Shown: positions 41,685 through 50,526, counted from the stretch's first letter. The stretch is 55,201 nt of DNA from Candidatus Bathycorpusculum sp. (GCA_009778385.1 WRJX01000099.1:1-55201); one strand, 5' to 3'. Translations and numbers: made by a program. Notes: generated by a model from the letters alone, not told the origin.

Positions 41685-42554
41685 ATGGTGTTGCATTTTG
41701 CTGATTATAAGACCATTCTCTCTAATCAGAACGGTATGAATCTTTATCGTGGATGTACGCATGGTTGTATCTACTGCGATAGCCGGAGTGTGTGTTACCA
41801 GATGAATCATGATTTTGAGGATATTGAGGTTAAACGTGATGCACCTCTGATTTTAGAATCACAGTTACGCCGGAAAAGAAAGCCCTGCATGATTGGCACA
41901 GGTGCAATGTGTGATTCCTATATTTCTCTTGAAAACGAGTTGCAAATTACTCGCCAATGTCTTTTACTGATTGAAAAATACGGCTTTGGATTGGCAATAC
42001 AAACTAAATCTGCCCGTATTTTGCGTGACATAGACATATTGAAGAGGATTAATGCAAAAACCAAATGTGTGGTGCAAGTTACTTTAACCACTTATGATGA
42101 GGATTTGTGTCGGAAAATTGAGCCAAACGTGTCCTCAACATTGGAACGTTTTCAGGTATTGGAAGCTATGCGGGAAGCGAAAATCCCCACAGTTGTATGG
42201 ATTAGCCCCATCCTGCCGTTTATTAACGATACAGAAGAAAATCTGTGCGGATTACTGGATTACTGCATAAAGGCAAAGGTTAGGGGTATTCTCTGTTTTG
42301 GTTTCGGCGTAACCCTGCGAGAGGGTAATCGAGAACATTTTTATGCTAAACTAGATGAACAGTTTCCGAGTTTAAAACAGAAATATATCCAACAATTCGG
42401 TAACGCGTACATATGTAACAGTCCAAACAACAACCAACTGATGGATATTTTTCAATCAAAATGTCAGCGGCAGGGGATTTTGTATAAAACAAATGATATA
42501 TTTACCTACTTGCGAAAGTTTGAATCTAAAGAGCGGCAAATACCTCTGTTTTAG
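41685..42554 (+). CDS. SPL-type radical SAM protein
   Basis: 289 residues. The radical SAM motif 'MNLYRGCTHGCIYCDSRSV' (CxxxCxxC with Tyr), 'PCMIGTGAMCDSYISLENEL', 'GFGLAIQTKSARILRDIDIL' and 'ISPILPFINDTEENLCGLLD' mark the spore-photoproduct-lyase-like/Rv2578c-like family of unknown substrate. The sequence reads more like bacterial (Clostridia) homologues than the second SPL-type protein in this window, which suggests transfer but is not proven. It is monocistronic, next to the tRNA-Ser gene, a frequent integration site. Confidence 0.88.
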   Translation: MVLHFADYKTILSNQNGMNLYRGCTHGCIYCDSRSVCYQMNHDFEDIEVKRDAPLILESQLRRKRKPCMIGTGAMCDSYISLENELQITRQCLLLIEKYGFGLAIQTKSARILRDIDILKRINAKTKCVVQVTLTTYDEDLCRKIEPNVSSTLERFQVLEAMREAKIPTVVWISPILPFINDTEENLCGLLDYCIKAKVRGILCFGFGVTLREGNREHFYAKLDEQFPSLKQKYIQQFGNAYICNSPNNNQLMDIFQSKCQRQGILYKTNDIFTYLRKFESKERQIPLF

Positions 42555-42576
42555 AAATAAACAAGAAAAAATAAAC

Positions 42577-43014
42577 TTAAACAGAGTCTTGGCGGGTTTC
42601 TAAGATTTCAAACCCCGTCTTTAGATCTTTTTCGCGTCTAGCAGAGCTGCCGGTTAACTCAAACAGGACTACTTCTCCGATGAACCAAACTTTGACGCCT
42701 GCTCGCATGCATCCTGTAACGGCATCACCGTTTCGTCCAAAACTGCCATGCATGTGAAGTTTAGGTTTACCTTGAGGATCACAGAAAATTGTGCCTACAC
42801 CACAGCCCTCATGCACACCTTTAAGCAGTGCAGTCACGGGTTCAACTGGCAATGCATTACCGTCTTTTGGTCCGACCACAAGTTTACTTTGGTCTTCTGC
42901 ACCACCTAAAAACAGGCACACAGCACTTTTTATGTTATTTTTTTCAGCAAACCCCTCCAAAGTTTCATGCACAATTTCGCCAGTTTGCAATTTTAGAATA
43001 AATATTCGACTCAT
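42577..43014 (-). CDS. PPC (DUF296) domain protein
   Basis: The ~145-residue PPC domain runs from 'SRIFILKLQTGEIVHETLEG' through 'SAVCLFLGGAEDQSKLVVGP' and 'PKLHMHGSFGRNG' to 'VWFIGEVVLFELTGSSARRE'. The LHMHGSFGR block is the hallmark of the family, whose trimers bind metal through His residues. Plant relatives carry AT-hooks but this one has none. Start at ATG 43014; a TTG-type upstream extension of seven residues is possible. Function unassigned. Confidence 0.88.
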   Translation of the reverse strand: MSRIFILKLQTGEIVHETLEGFAEKNNIKSAVCLFLGGAEDQSKLVVGPKDGNALPVEPVTALLKGVHEGCGVGTIFCDPQGKPKLHMHGSFGRNGDAVTGCMRAGVKVWFIGEVVLFELTGSSARREKDLKTGFEILETRQDSV

Positions 43015-43157
43015 CGAAGCTTGCGAGTAATCCAAACTTTTTAACTCCTTACAATCCAGAACTGTTAAAAATAGTGGACAGATATAAAAGAATTATATCA
43101 TGTCACATACGTTTACGACTTTAAGAATGAAAAAAATAAGTTGGGAATTGGTTTAGT

Positions 43158-43760
43158 TTAGATTTGTTTTCCGCAGTGTGCGCAGAATGTGGCTTCGGAT
43201 GCAACGGGTGTACCGCAGTTTGGACAGAAATTAGATTTAAAGTTAGTTGTTTGTTGTGCATTTGGTGGTGGGGTGTAACCGTATGATGGAGGCGGTGCTG
43301 ACGCTCCTGTTGCTCCACTTGGGGCTACTTTTAGTGTGAAGAAGCCGATTGCAGCTATTATGAAGCCGATCCAGATCAAAATTATGCCAACAACGATTAT
43401 CGAGAGTATTGCGCCGATCCAAATTAGTATTCCTGCAGTGTGGAATAAGTGTTCACCTGAACGTTCTGATAATGCATATAGCGCATTTCTGAAGTATCTT
43501 GCCGCTAACAATTCAAAGATGAAACCCACTATAATTAGAGGTATTCCGATTAAAACGAACAAGAAGATTGCGCCAACAACGCTAAGGATTAAGCCAATTA
43601 TGAAAAAGATTGTGGCTGTTACTAAACCGTCGTAAATGCGTCTATCATTGTAGTATTCAGATAGGCCTTTCATGCCTACGAGGACAAGAATTATGCCAAT
43701 TAGAGATCCAAATAGTATTGAGCCGACTCCAGCTAAAATTTTACTTGTTTCAACAGTCAT
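43158..43760 (-). CDS. Membrane protein with C-terminal zinc ribbon
   Basis: 200 residues with four to five transmembrane helices: about 8-28 ('GVGSILFGSLIGIILVLVGM'), 48-75, 75-92 and 107-145. A Pro/Ala-rich linker ('GASAPPPSYGYTPPPNAQQ') leads to a terminal zinc ribbon 'FCPNCGTPVASEATFCAHCG'. The DUF996-like helical part plus zinc ribbon is common in uncultured archaea. The ribbon would be cytoplasmic. No enzymatic motif. Confidence 0.78.
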   Translation of the reverse strand: MTVETSKILAGVGSILFGSLIGIILVLVGMKGLSEYYNDRRIYDGLVTATIFFIIGLILSVVGAIFLFVLIGIPLIIVGFIFELLAARYFRNALYALSERSGEHLFHTAGILIWIGAILSIIVVGIILIWIGFIIAAIGFFTLKVAPSGATGASAPPPSYGYTPPPNAQQTTNFKSNFCPNCGTPVASEATFCAHCGKQI

Positions 43761-44125
43761 TTTAATTTACCACGCGAAGTATATATCATGAGTCAAAATA
43801 AAAGCTTTTACGTATATAATATAAATTGTCATGTAAATTTTAGCAGGTATACTTGGACTATGTGTTTGTTTCTGTTCGCGTGATTTTTACAAGTCCATTG
43901 TTTGAGCTTGTTCTATCCCACTTATTAATTCGTTTTTGTTTAGACTGATTATTACTGCCTACCCATATGCACTATATGTCTGTGCTGTTCATAGATAAAG
44001 GACACTCATCACAAAGAAACACAAAGCAAGTTCAAGCCCACTTGCAACGGTTAGACAAAACTTCAACGGATAAAAATTACTGCATTTCTCATAAACTAAA
44101 AGTTTGTTTGAAAATTTCTATCAAT
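43761..44125. other. Intergenic region
   Basis: 365 bp between the zinc-ribbon membrane protein (promoter side) and the sulfite-oxidase-like gene (3' side). A plus-strand frame at 43967-44197 has no recognisable feature and runs antisense into the neighbouring gene, so I do not call it. Confidence 0.45.
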
Positions 44126-44728
44126 TTAACGTCTAAAACGGTCGTCTTTCCATACATCAGCGCTGTCACTGTAGCCGCGTTGTTCCCAAAACCCTAACTC
44201 TTTGTTACGCGTAAATGTTAGGCGTTCAATCCATAGGGCGCTTTTGTAAGCATATTTATGTGGAGCAATTAGTCGCAATGGAAAGCCGTAACCTTCCTCA
44301 AGTGCTTCTCCATTGAGCTTGTAAGCTAAAAGTACATCTGCAGGTGCGAGCTCTTCTCGGTAAAGAGATGTTGTATAGTTATCGGCACAAGTAAAAGTTA
44401 CAGCTTGAGCAACAGCACGTGGTTTGACTATATGTTCTATTTCTTTTATGTGCACACCCTCCCAGTCACAATCCAGAACGCTCCAGCCTTCAACACAATG
44501 AAAGTCACTTATGGACAATGTTTTAGGCAGGGTTAAAAATTCTGTCCAGTTAAAGGTAAGGGGTTTCTCTACTTCACCGTCTATGATTAGACGGTAGGTG
44601 TCTAGGCTGATTTTTGGGTTTTCAGAGGTGATACCGGGATGGTCAATGCCCCAACGAAGAAGCTTTTTTATGGGTTTCTGATTTGGAGGTAAATTTCGCT
44701 CTTGTTTAGAAGCCACATTAAAAACCAT
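44126..44728 (-). CDS. Sulfite-oxidase-like molybdopterin oxidoreductase, minimal
   Basis: 200 residues of the Oxidored_molyb fold. 'YRLIIDGEVEKPLTFNWTEF' starts the domain, 'ISDFHCVEGWSVLDCDWEGV' carries the cysteine that ligates molybdenum, and 'PHKYAYKSALWIERLTFT' and 'FWEQRGYSDSADVWKDDRF' follow. There is no Tat signal peptide and no cytochrome b5 or dimerisation domain, so this is a short cytoplasmic YedY/SuoX relative. Natural substrate unknown. Cofactor genes are not nearby. Confidence 0.88.
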   Translation of the reverse strand: MVFNVASKQERNLPPNQKPIKKLLRWGIDHPGITSENPKISLDTYRLIIDGEVEKPLTFNWTEFLTLPKTLSISDFHCVEGWSVLDCDWEGVHIKEIEHIVKPRAVAQAVTFTCADNYTTSLYREELAPADVLLAYKLNGEALEEGYGFPLRLIAPHKYAYKSALWIERLTFTRNKELGFWEQRGYSDSADVWKDDRFRR

Positions 44729-44879
44729 TTATTATTTAATCCTAAATAAATAAGAATGTTTCTAAAATAGCCCGTTTGCTATTTACACTTGATAGTTATT
44801 ATCCCTAATAGAAATTATATAGGCATATTTTGAAGTGTACCACCTAAAAATGAGAACCTTTCGTTATATTTATACTTGT

Positions 44880-45980
44880 TTATCCAAAGAAAGAGCTTAA
44901 CTGTTTTTGTTGGGGTTGCTCTTTGCTAAAACCTGAAACTCTAACGCCTACACGTCGAATTTCCAAGTAAGACTCAGCAAGATATTTTTCAAAAAGCAAT
45001 CGGACATTTCGTTTGATAGATTCCTTATCTTTCATAGGCTGCTCAAGGGTTATCGAACGGCTTTTACTTGATAAGTCTACATTAACTACATAGATAGAAA
45101 TTGTTTTGAAGCTATAGCCTTTCTCGGTTACTTCTTTGTAAACGGTTTCCATTAATTCGTCAGTTTTCTGTAAAATAAACTCTAAATCATGCGTGTCCTG
45201 TTTTAAGGTGCCAATTTTGCTTATTGATTCAGCCTCACCCTGCTCAGCAACAAGCTCATTATCAACTGCATTTGCAGCATTATGAAAATATAAGCCTAAT
45301 GCTTTACCAAACACTTCAAGAAGCCGCTGCACATCAAATCTAGCAAGATCCTCAACAGTTTTAATACCCATTTGTTCCATACGTGCAGAAGTTTTTTTGC
45401 CTACACCAAGCAATCGATCAACAGGTAAGGGTGCAAGAAACCCAACAGCCTCCTCAGGCTTAACAATAGTTAACCCGTCAGGTTTTTTGCTATCGCAAGC
45501 AATTTTAGCGACAAGCTTGTTTGGCCCAACACCTATCGATAAAGAAATGCCAACCTGAGCTTTAATAGCCTGCTTAATTTTTTGGGCATAAATAAGTGCT
45601 CTCTCAAAACTGCCCTCCACCTGCGAGGTAACGTCTAAGTAAGCCTCATCTATGCTAACCTGCTCAAGGCTACCTGCGTAATCACTAAAAATTTGCATAA
45701 TACGGTCACTAATTTGTTTGTAATATTCATGATCTACAGGAAAAAACACGGCATCAGTACCTTCGAGTTGGCGCTTAGCCATAAACAAAGGCAATCCTGA
45801 CTTTACACCATACCTACGAGCCACATAATTACTAGTGGACACAGCACCACTTTCCTCAGTACGTCCAGAATAAACTCCAACTACCACGGGTTTATCTTTA
45901 ATTGTGGGGTTTCGCAGTTCCTCACACTGGGCAAAAAAGTAGTCAAAATCAGCAAGCATTACCACACGACTCTGAACCAT
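44880..45980 (-). CDS. dinB: Y-family DNA polymerase IV (Dpo4/DinB)
   Basis: 366 residues: catalytic 'MLADFDYFFAQCEELRNP' (first Asp pair), 'YVARRYGVKSGLPLFMAKRQ', 'VSIDEAYLDVTSQ' (second Asp-Glu), a helix-hairpin-helix region 'LLGVGKKTSARMEQMGIKTV', and a little-finger domain. It ends in a canonical PCNA-interacting peptide 'QKQLSSFFG'. It carries out translesion synthesis. Its start is 4 bp after the stop of the upstream SPL-type radical SAM gene, so they are one transcript. Confidence 0.97.
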   Translation of the reverse strand: MVQSRVVMLADFDYFFAQCEELRNPTIKDKPVVVGVYSGRTEESGAVSTSNYVARRYGVKSGLPLFMAKRQLEGTDAVFFPVDHEYYKQISDRIMQIFSDYAGSLEQVSIDEAYLDVTSQVEGSFERALIYAQKIKQAIKAQVGISLSIGVGPNKLVAKIACDSKKPDGLTIVKPEEAVGFLAPLPVDRLLGVGKKTSARMEQMGIKTVEDLARFDVQRLLEVFGKALGLYFHNAANAVDNELVAEQGEAESISKIGTLKQDTHDLEFILQKTDELMETVYKEVTEKGYSFKTISIYVVNVDLSSKSRSITLEQPMKDKESIKRNVRLLFEKYLAESYLEIRRVGVRVSGFSKEQPQQKQLSSFFG

Positions 45981-45983
45981 ACT

Positions 45984-46850
45984 TTACACTCCTCCAGCTT
46001 TAGGTAGCAACCATGATCCATCACATGGAGCTGTGTTTAAGCGTTCTAAGCCTTCACGGCAACAACCAAACTTTAACCCTTCAACATCAGCAAGATCCCG
46101 CACACCGCTCAAAATCTTCAGTCGCATATCCCTAGGCAACAGAATACTTCCACCAATGCGCTCGCCTTCCTTGAAGTAGAGGGGTTCAAGTTTTTCTGCA
46201 ACATCTTTCAATGAGGTGGAGAGTCGTTTCCAGTTGTCAGGTTTTACTTTATAGGTTGAACTGGTTATGTGTTTAACCCCTATGCCCGCAAGGGTTTTGA
46301 TTAACTTTTGCGGTTGATCGTTAACAAATGGGATTATTGGGTCTATGCGTACTGAGACAGGTATGCCTTGGTGTATTAGGTCTTCTGCGGCGCTTAAGCG
46401 TTGGCTTGGTGTGGGCGCGTTTGGTTCAAGTGTTTTGGCGAGATGGTCATCGTCGGTGGTTATGGTGAAGGCTACAGTTGAGCGAGTTTGCTTTAGTAGA
46501 TCATCGTCTCGGGCTACAAGGTTGCTTTTGGTGATGATTTGGATGTGACAGTTACTTTCTATGAGGATTTCAAGGCATCGTCTAGTTAGGCCTGTGTATT
46601 GTTCAGTTTTGGGGTAGGGGTCAGAACTGTTTGAAAGTGAAATTGTTTCACCTTTAAGTTTAGGGGCTTCATGGCGTAATCGTTCGAGTAGTTCTTTTTT
46701 GGGTTTACACTCGTTGAATCCCGTGATGTAGCTTGAGGCATAGCAGTAAATGCATTTATGGTCGCAGCCAGTGTATGGGTTAAACGTTAGTTTTGGTGGA
46801 CAGGTGCATAGGCCGCTTTGCCAAGGATCAAAATTTGAAATCAAAGGCAC
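45984..46850 (-). CDS. SPL-type radical SAM protein, operon partner of dinB
   Basis: 288 residues with the cluster motif 'NPYTGCDHKCIYCYASSYI', then 'ETISLSNSSDPYPKTEQYTG', 'HIQIITKSNLVARDDDLL', 'AFTITTDDDHLAKTLEPNAP' and 'VSVRIDPIIPFVNDQP'. This is the spore-photoproduct-lyase superfamily (COG1533), whose archaeal members have no assigned reaction. The C-terminus 'CREGLERLNTAPCDGSWLL' holds extra cysteines that could bind a second cluster. Coupling with the translesion polymerase suggests a DNA-damage role, which is inference. The start is TTG/ATG near 46850 (MPLISNFDPW). Confidence 0.9.
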   Translation of the reverse strand: MPLISNFDPWQSGLCTCPPKLTFNPYTGCDHKCIYCYASSYITGFNECKPKKELLERLRHEAPKLKGETISLSNSSDPYPKTEQYTGLTRRCLEILIESNCHIQIITKSNLVARDDDLLKQTRSTVAFTITTDDDHLAKTLEPNAPTPSQRLSAAEDLIHQGIPVSVRIDPIIPFVNDQPQKLIKTLAGIGVKHITSSTYKVKPDNWKRLSTSLKDVAEKLEPLYFKEGERIGGSILLPRDMRLKILSGVRDLADVEGLKFGCCREGLERLNTAPCDGSWLLPKAGGV

Positions 46851-47161
46851 ACATTTTCACTGTTAACTTATTATTTTTAGGTAAACAAAAACTATTCGCC
46901 ACCAAAACAGGCAGTCAAGTTGATTAAATGTTATCAATTAAGTCAGCAGTAAACCGGTATTTAATTCAAATTTATATAGATTTGATAGTTAACGTTTTAA
47001 ATGTTTAGGAATGTAAAATGGGCAATGTTGATAAATTCAGGCTAATTTTTACTAACCATTCGCTTTAAATGCTTAAAGATAAGAAAAAACATGGTTCCAC
47101 CCTTGTTTTTAACATAAAAACGTTTTTAAATTAAAACTGCAATGACTAAACTTGACATTAA
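46851..47161. other. Divergent intergenic region between the SPL gene and pdaD
   Basis: 311 bp of AT-rich DNA. The pdaD side has a TATA-like TTTTTAAATTA near 47123-47133. The stretch 46980-47060 has several TTAAAT/TTATATA elements. No gene or RNA is recognised. Confidence 0.4.
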
Positions 47162-47728
47162 ATGATACCAAAATACTTCTTCCTAACAAAAGGAGTTGGC
47201 AAACACAAAGAACAACTCCAATCATTCGAGCTAGCCCTACGAGACGCAGGCATTCAAATGTGCAACCTAGTCGCAGTATCAAGCATTGTTCCACCAGGAT
47301 GCGAGTTGCTACCCAAAGAAAAAGGCCTAAAAATGATTCACCCAGGAGAAATCACATTTGTAGTTATCGCCCGCAATGCAACCAATGAACCACACCGCCA
47401 AGTCGCATCATCAGTAGGCGTTGCCATCCCCTCAGGCAAAGATCAATACGGATACCTAAGCGAACACCACAGCTTCGGCCAAACCGATGAAGTAGCAGGT
47501 GACTATGCAGAAGACCTTGCAGCAACTATGCTTGCAACAACAATGGGCATTCAATTTGATCCAGAAACCGCTTGGGATGAACGTAAAAAAATCTTCAAAA
47601 CAACTGGCTTAATCATCAAAACATCAAACAGCACCCAGTCAGCCCAAGGCGACAAAAACGGACTCTGGACAACAACCGTCTCAGCAGCAGTCTTTGTCCC
47701 CCCTGAAAACAGCAAACCATCAGAATAA
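47162..47728 (+). CDS. pdaD: Pyruvoyl-dependent arginine decarboxylase
   Basis: The 188-residue proenzyme has '[19 protein letters not shown]' and self-cleavage site '[12 protein letters not shown]' (Ser40-Ser41, where Ser41 becomes the pyruvoyl group), then '[20 protein letters not shown]', '[20 protein letters not shown]' and 'AWDERKKIF'. It decarboxylates arginine to agmatine for polyamine synthesis and tRNA-Ile2 agmatidine. The coding strand is A/C-rich. A perfect 8-bp hairpin follows the stop. Confidence 0.97.
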   Translation: MIPKYFFLTKGVGKHKEQLQSFELALRDAGIQMCNLVAVSSIVPPGCELLPKEKGLKMIHPGEITFVVIARNATNEPHRQVASSVGVAIPSGKDQYGYLSEHHSFGQTDEVAGDYAEDLAATMLATTMGIQFDPETAWDERKKIFKTTGLIIKTSNSTQSAQGDKNGLWTTTVSAAVFVPPENSKPSE

Positions 47729-47738
47729 AAAGCATAAT

Positions 47739-47759
47739 AAGCAAGTTGCTCACTTGCTT
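47739..47759 (+). terminator. Hairpin terminator of pdaD
   Basis: AAGCAAGT and ACTTGCTT form a perfect 8-bp stem with loop TGCTC, 11 bp after the pdaD stop, followed by T-rich sequence. Confidence 0.6.
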
Positions 47760-47835
47760 CTCAACTTTTAAAATTTATTATTTTTATTTGTTGCATTTAC
47801 AAGGATGTAATAATTTATAGGCATCTTAGGTTTTA

Positions 47836-48675
47836 TCATTGTGGGTGGTTTTTTAGGATTTTTAGGAGCACTTCTTTTCCTTCTTCTATGTTGAGAGGAA
47901 TTTTGTTTATTAATCCTTGATTTTTAAATTCTGTAAACAGGTTTACAATAGCTGGCTGCTCTAAGCCCGACTGCTCTAACATGTTTTTATTTAGTAGCAC
48001 TTCACAGGTTTTGCCTTCACCGAGTTTTAAGCCGTGACTAATTACAACTATACGATCCACTAATTCAGGTATAGCCTCAACATCGTGAGTGGAGATAATA
48101 ACAGTTGTACCCGCCTTGCTAAGCTCGTTTAGGGTATCAATTAAGCCACGTCGTGAAACTAAATCAAGGTTTGCCGTGGGCTCATCTAGAATTAACAACT
48201 CTGGCTTTAAAACAAGAGCAGTTGCCAGAGACACTTTCTTTTTTTCGCCAAAACTTAGTCGATGCGGTGGGCGGTGTTTAAGATGGGGGATACCAAGTTT
48301 CTCAAGTACATAGCCACTTTGTGCTTTGATATATTCATCTGGGAGACTTAGGTTTTTGGGGCCATATTCTATATCTTCTATTACGCTTGGTGTGAAGAGT
48401 TGATCATCAGGGTCTTGGAAGACAACCCCAATACGACTACGGACCATTTGGAAATTCTTTGAGGTTGTTTTTTCACCAAAAACTCTGATTTCCCCTGAGT
48501 TTGGCATTAGAAGTCCTGCTATGAGTAGAATTAGGGTGGATTTGCCTGAGCCATTTGGACCAAGTAATGCCACACGTTCACCCTGCGCCACTTCAAAAGA
48601 CACATCTTTTAGAGCGGCAATGCCTGCAGGATAGCTAAACTTTACATCACTTATGGAAACAATGGAGTTTACCAT
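47836..48675 (-). CDS. cbiO: Cobalt/nickel ECF transporter ATPase
   Basis: About 279 residues from ATG 48675 (MVNSIVSISDVKFSYPAG), with GAGG as ribosome-binding site. Walker A 'VALLGPNGSGKSTLI', Q-loop 'GVVFQDPDDQLFTPS', ECF-type signature 'LSFGEKKKVSLATAL', Walker B 'LLILDEPTANLDLVSRR' and 'VIISTHDVEAIPELV' are present. The DPDDQLF loop is typical of CbiO/EcfA. It powers uptake through CbiM and CbiQ encoded upstream in the same operon. An earlier ATG (48714) would overlap cbiQ. Confidence 0.94.
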   Translation of the reverse strand: MVNSIVSISDVKFSYPAGIAALKDVSFEVAQGERVALLGPNGSGKSTLILLIAGLLMPNSGEIRVFGEKTTSKNFQMVRSRIGVVFQDPDDQLFTPSVIEDIEYGPKNLSLPDEYIKAQSGYVLEKLGIPHLKHRPPHRLSFGEKKKVSLATALVLKPELLILDEPTANLDLVSRRGLIDTLNELSKAGTTVIISTHDVEAIPELVDRIVVISHGLKLGEGKTCEVLLNKNMLEQSGLEQPAIVNLFTEFKNQGLINKIPLNIEEGKEVLLKILKNHPQ

Positions 48676-48685
48676 ATTAAGGCCT

Positions 48686-49498
48686 CTATAACAGCGCAAG
48701 ATATGTAAACGCAATTATTATTGATGCCGTAAATAGGACATCTTTTACATAGAGCGGAGGTATTGCAGGTTTGTTGTTTTTGCTAATTTCAAACCCTCTT
48801 GCTTTCATAGCTAAGTAAACCCGCTCAGAACGCTCGTATGTGCGGATGAAGAGAGATGAAAGGATATTACCTAGATCTTTTAGGGATTGGAGATTTAGAG
48901 TACGTTTGTTTTTGTATGTTCGGGCTTCTTTTGCAATAAGGATGCTCTGCGCTTCGCGTATAGAGACAAAAAAATATCGATACGTTAAGCCGAAGAGCTG
49001 GATAATTAAGTGCGGAACCCTAAGAGTTGAGAGGAGTTTTAAAGTTTTATCAAACCCTGTTGAAAACATTAAAAGACTAAGTGTGACCACGCAAAACCAG
49101 ATACGCATTGTAAACACCAAAAACCTCGTTACCCCTTCAAGGGTTATCATCAAGTATACGCCGCCTATGTTTGCTGTCCATAGGGGATTTCCTGTAGTTA
49201 AAAATAAAGTTGGTATGGAAATTAAAGCCATAAACAGAGGAACAAACGCGGTTCGAGTGAAGAGTTGCTTTAGAGGGATACGGGATACCACTGCAAAAAC
49301 TACTGAAATTAGGCAAACTATCAACAAATATGAAAGTTTAGTAATAAATAGAGCTGAGATAATCATAGCCGCTATAGCAATTAACTTAGCTATGGGATTT
49401 ATGGCCTGCATTAAGCCTTTTTTACCACTTAAATCTTCAATGTAAACTAGGGTTTCAGCGCCTTCCATAATATCTCTTAATGATGTGGGAACCCTCAC
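48686..49498 (-). CDS. cbiQ: Energy-coupling factor transmembrane protein CbiQ
   Basis: 270 residues with about six transmembrane helices and the coupling motifs 'FVSIREAQSILIAKEARTYK' and 'FIRTYERSERVYLAMKARGF', the two Ala-Arg-Gly/AxR-type cytoplasmic helices of EcfT/CbiQ. The GTG start at 49498 overlaps the TGA of the upstream PDGLE frame (GTGA). This strongly supports both that start and translation of the PDGLE frame. Confidence 0.93.
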   Translation of the reverse strand: MRVPTSLRDIMEGAETLVYIEDLSGKKGLMQAINPIAKLIAIAAMIISALFITKLSYLLIVCLISVVFAVVSRIPLKQLFTRTAFVPLFMALISIPTLFLTTGNPLWTANIGGVYLMITLEGVTRFLVFTMRIWFCVVTLSLLMFSTGFDKTLKLLSTLRVPHLIIQLFGLTYRYFFVSIREAQSILIAKEARTYKNKRTLNLQSLKDLGNILSSLFIRTYERSERVYLAMKARGFEISKNNKPAIPPLYVKDVLFTASIIIAFTYLALL

Positions 49499-49788
49499 TT
49501 ACTCGCACCTTTTTTACTTAACAGTTTAGCAACACCAAATGCTGCTACAAACAATAGAAAAGTAGAGGCTATACCAACTATTAGGGCGCCCCATTTACTT
49601 TCGGAGCCTATGATGTTATAATCTGGAAAGGGCGGGTCATAAATCGGCTGCTCCTCTAGCCCCAATTCTTCTGCCTTTAAATCAAGTGTTTCCAGCGCAT
49701 ATGAAAAGCAAAAAACGCCCAGTATGACAAAGATAAAGGCAACAATTAAACCTACTAATACCGAGTTGTGGTTTAATTTTTTATTCTT
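49495..49788 (-). CDS. PDGLE/CbiN-like subunit, open frame with no standard start codon
   Basis: A 97-codon frame between cbiM and cbiQ. It begins with helix 1 'VLVGLIVAFIFVILGVFCFS', then an extracytoplasmic loop ('KAEELGLEEQPIYDPPFPDY') and helix 2 'ALIVGIASTFLLFVAAFGVA', tail 'KLLSKKGASK'. This is the PDGLE/CbiN-like layout seen after or fused to CbiM. No ATG, GTG or TTG occurs before helix 1, but a +1 shift at the cbiM stop (GAA TAA AAA) would fuse it to CbiM. It overlaps cbiQ by 4 bp. It is either a recoded fusion, a non-standard start, or a sequence error. Confidence 0.75.
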   Translation of the reverse strand, partial: KNKKLNHNSVLVGLIVAFIFVILGVFCFSYALETLDLKAEELGLEEQPIYDPPFPDYNIIGSESKWGALIVGIASTFLLFVAAFGVAKLLSKKGASK

Positions 49789-50488
49789 TGACGTCGGACG
49801 TCTCCTCGCTTTTTGCTTTGTTCTTAAACAGAGAGAGTTTGCCCAATATTGGACTCTTCTCTAACACGTCTGGACGTAACTTGAGAAGGGTCATGATTAA
49901 GAGTACTGTAACGATGCCCTCGGCGGCTCCAATTATAGAGTGATTTAGGGCCATGGCAGGCACTGCAACACTAAGTCCATACCATGGTGATAGGGGGGAT
50001 AGACCAACTTCTATACCTGCCGCTATGGCTGCCAATAGGTCACCAAAGAAAGCAGAAACAAAAATAATTACATATAAGCCACTGCCTACTTTGGGTTTAA
50101 ACAGTCTGTTTAGAACTATGAAAAGAATACAAGGGATGAACACACCAATTATACCTAGGTTTAGGACGTTAGCGCCTAGTACTATTAGTCCACCGTCTCC
50201 GAATAGAAGTGCCTGTAGTACTAGAATTATGGTTATGGAAATTAAACCTGCAAATGGTCCCAAAATGAGTCCGATGACTGCTCCGCCGAGGAGATGTGCA
50301 GTTGTTGGACCCAGTAGGGGGAAATTCATCATCATTGCAGCGAAGAAGAGAGCGGTGAGCAGACCCATCATGGGAACTTGCTGTTCAGTTAGTTTAACTT
50401 TTTTAAAAGAGATTACCCAGAACACAATTGTTATTATAAAGGCAATGATTGCAATTGTTGGCGGGATAAGCCCGTCTGGTAAGTGCAT
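49781..50488 (-). CDS. cbiM: Cobalt/nickel ECF transporter S component CbiM
   Basis: 235 residues. The N-terminus 'MHLPDGLIPPTIAIIAF' contains the HxPDG metal-binding start (His2), and 'MGLLTALFFAAMMMNFPLLG' and 'TTAHLLGGAVIGLILGPFAG' are conserved CbiM helices, with seven transmembrane segments. The hydrophilic C-terminal tail 'LFKNKAKSEETSDVKE' ends exactly where the PDGLE frame takes over in the +1 frame. First gene of cbiM-(PDGLE)-cbiQ-cbiO. Cobalt versus nickel cannot be decided; no B12 genes are adjacent. Upstream there is a direct repeat around the TATA box. Confidence 0.95.
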   Translation of the reverse strand: MHLPDGLIPPTIAIIAFIITIVFWVISFKKVKLTEQQVPMMGLLTALFFAAMMMNFPLLGPTTAHLLGGAVIGLILGPFAGLISITIILVLQALLFGDGGLIVLGANVLNLGIIGVFIPCILFIVLNRLFKPKVGSGLYVIIFVSAFFGDLLAAIAAGIEVGLSPLSPWYGLSVAVPAMALNHSIIGAAEGIVTVLLIMTLLKLRPDVLEKSPILGKLSLFKNKAKSEETSDVKE

Positions 50489-50526
50489 ATTTTCAATTCT
50501 CCAACAGTAGTACGATTATTAAAAAA

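Noticed and set aside
43967-44197. 76-codon plus-strand frame
   Set aside because: Runs antisense into the sulfite-oxidase-like gene and lacks features.
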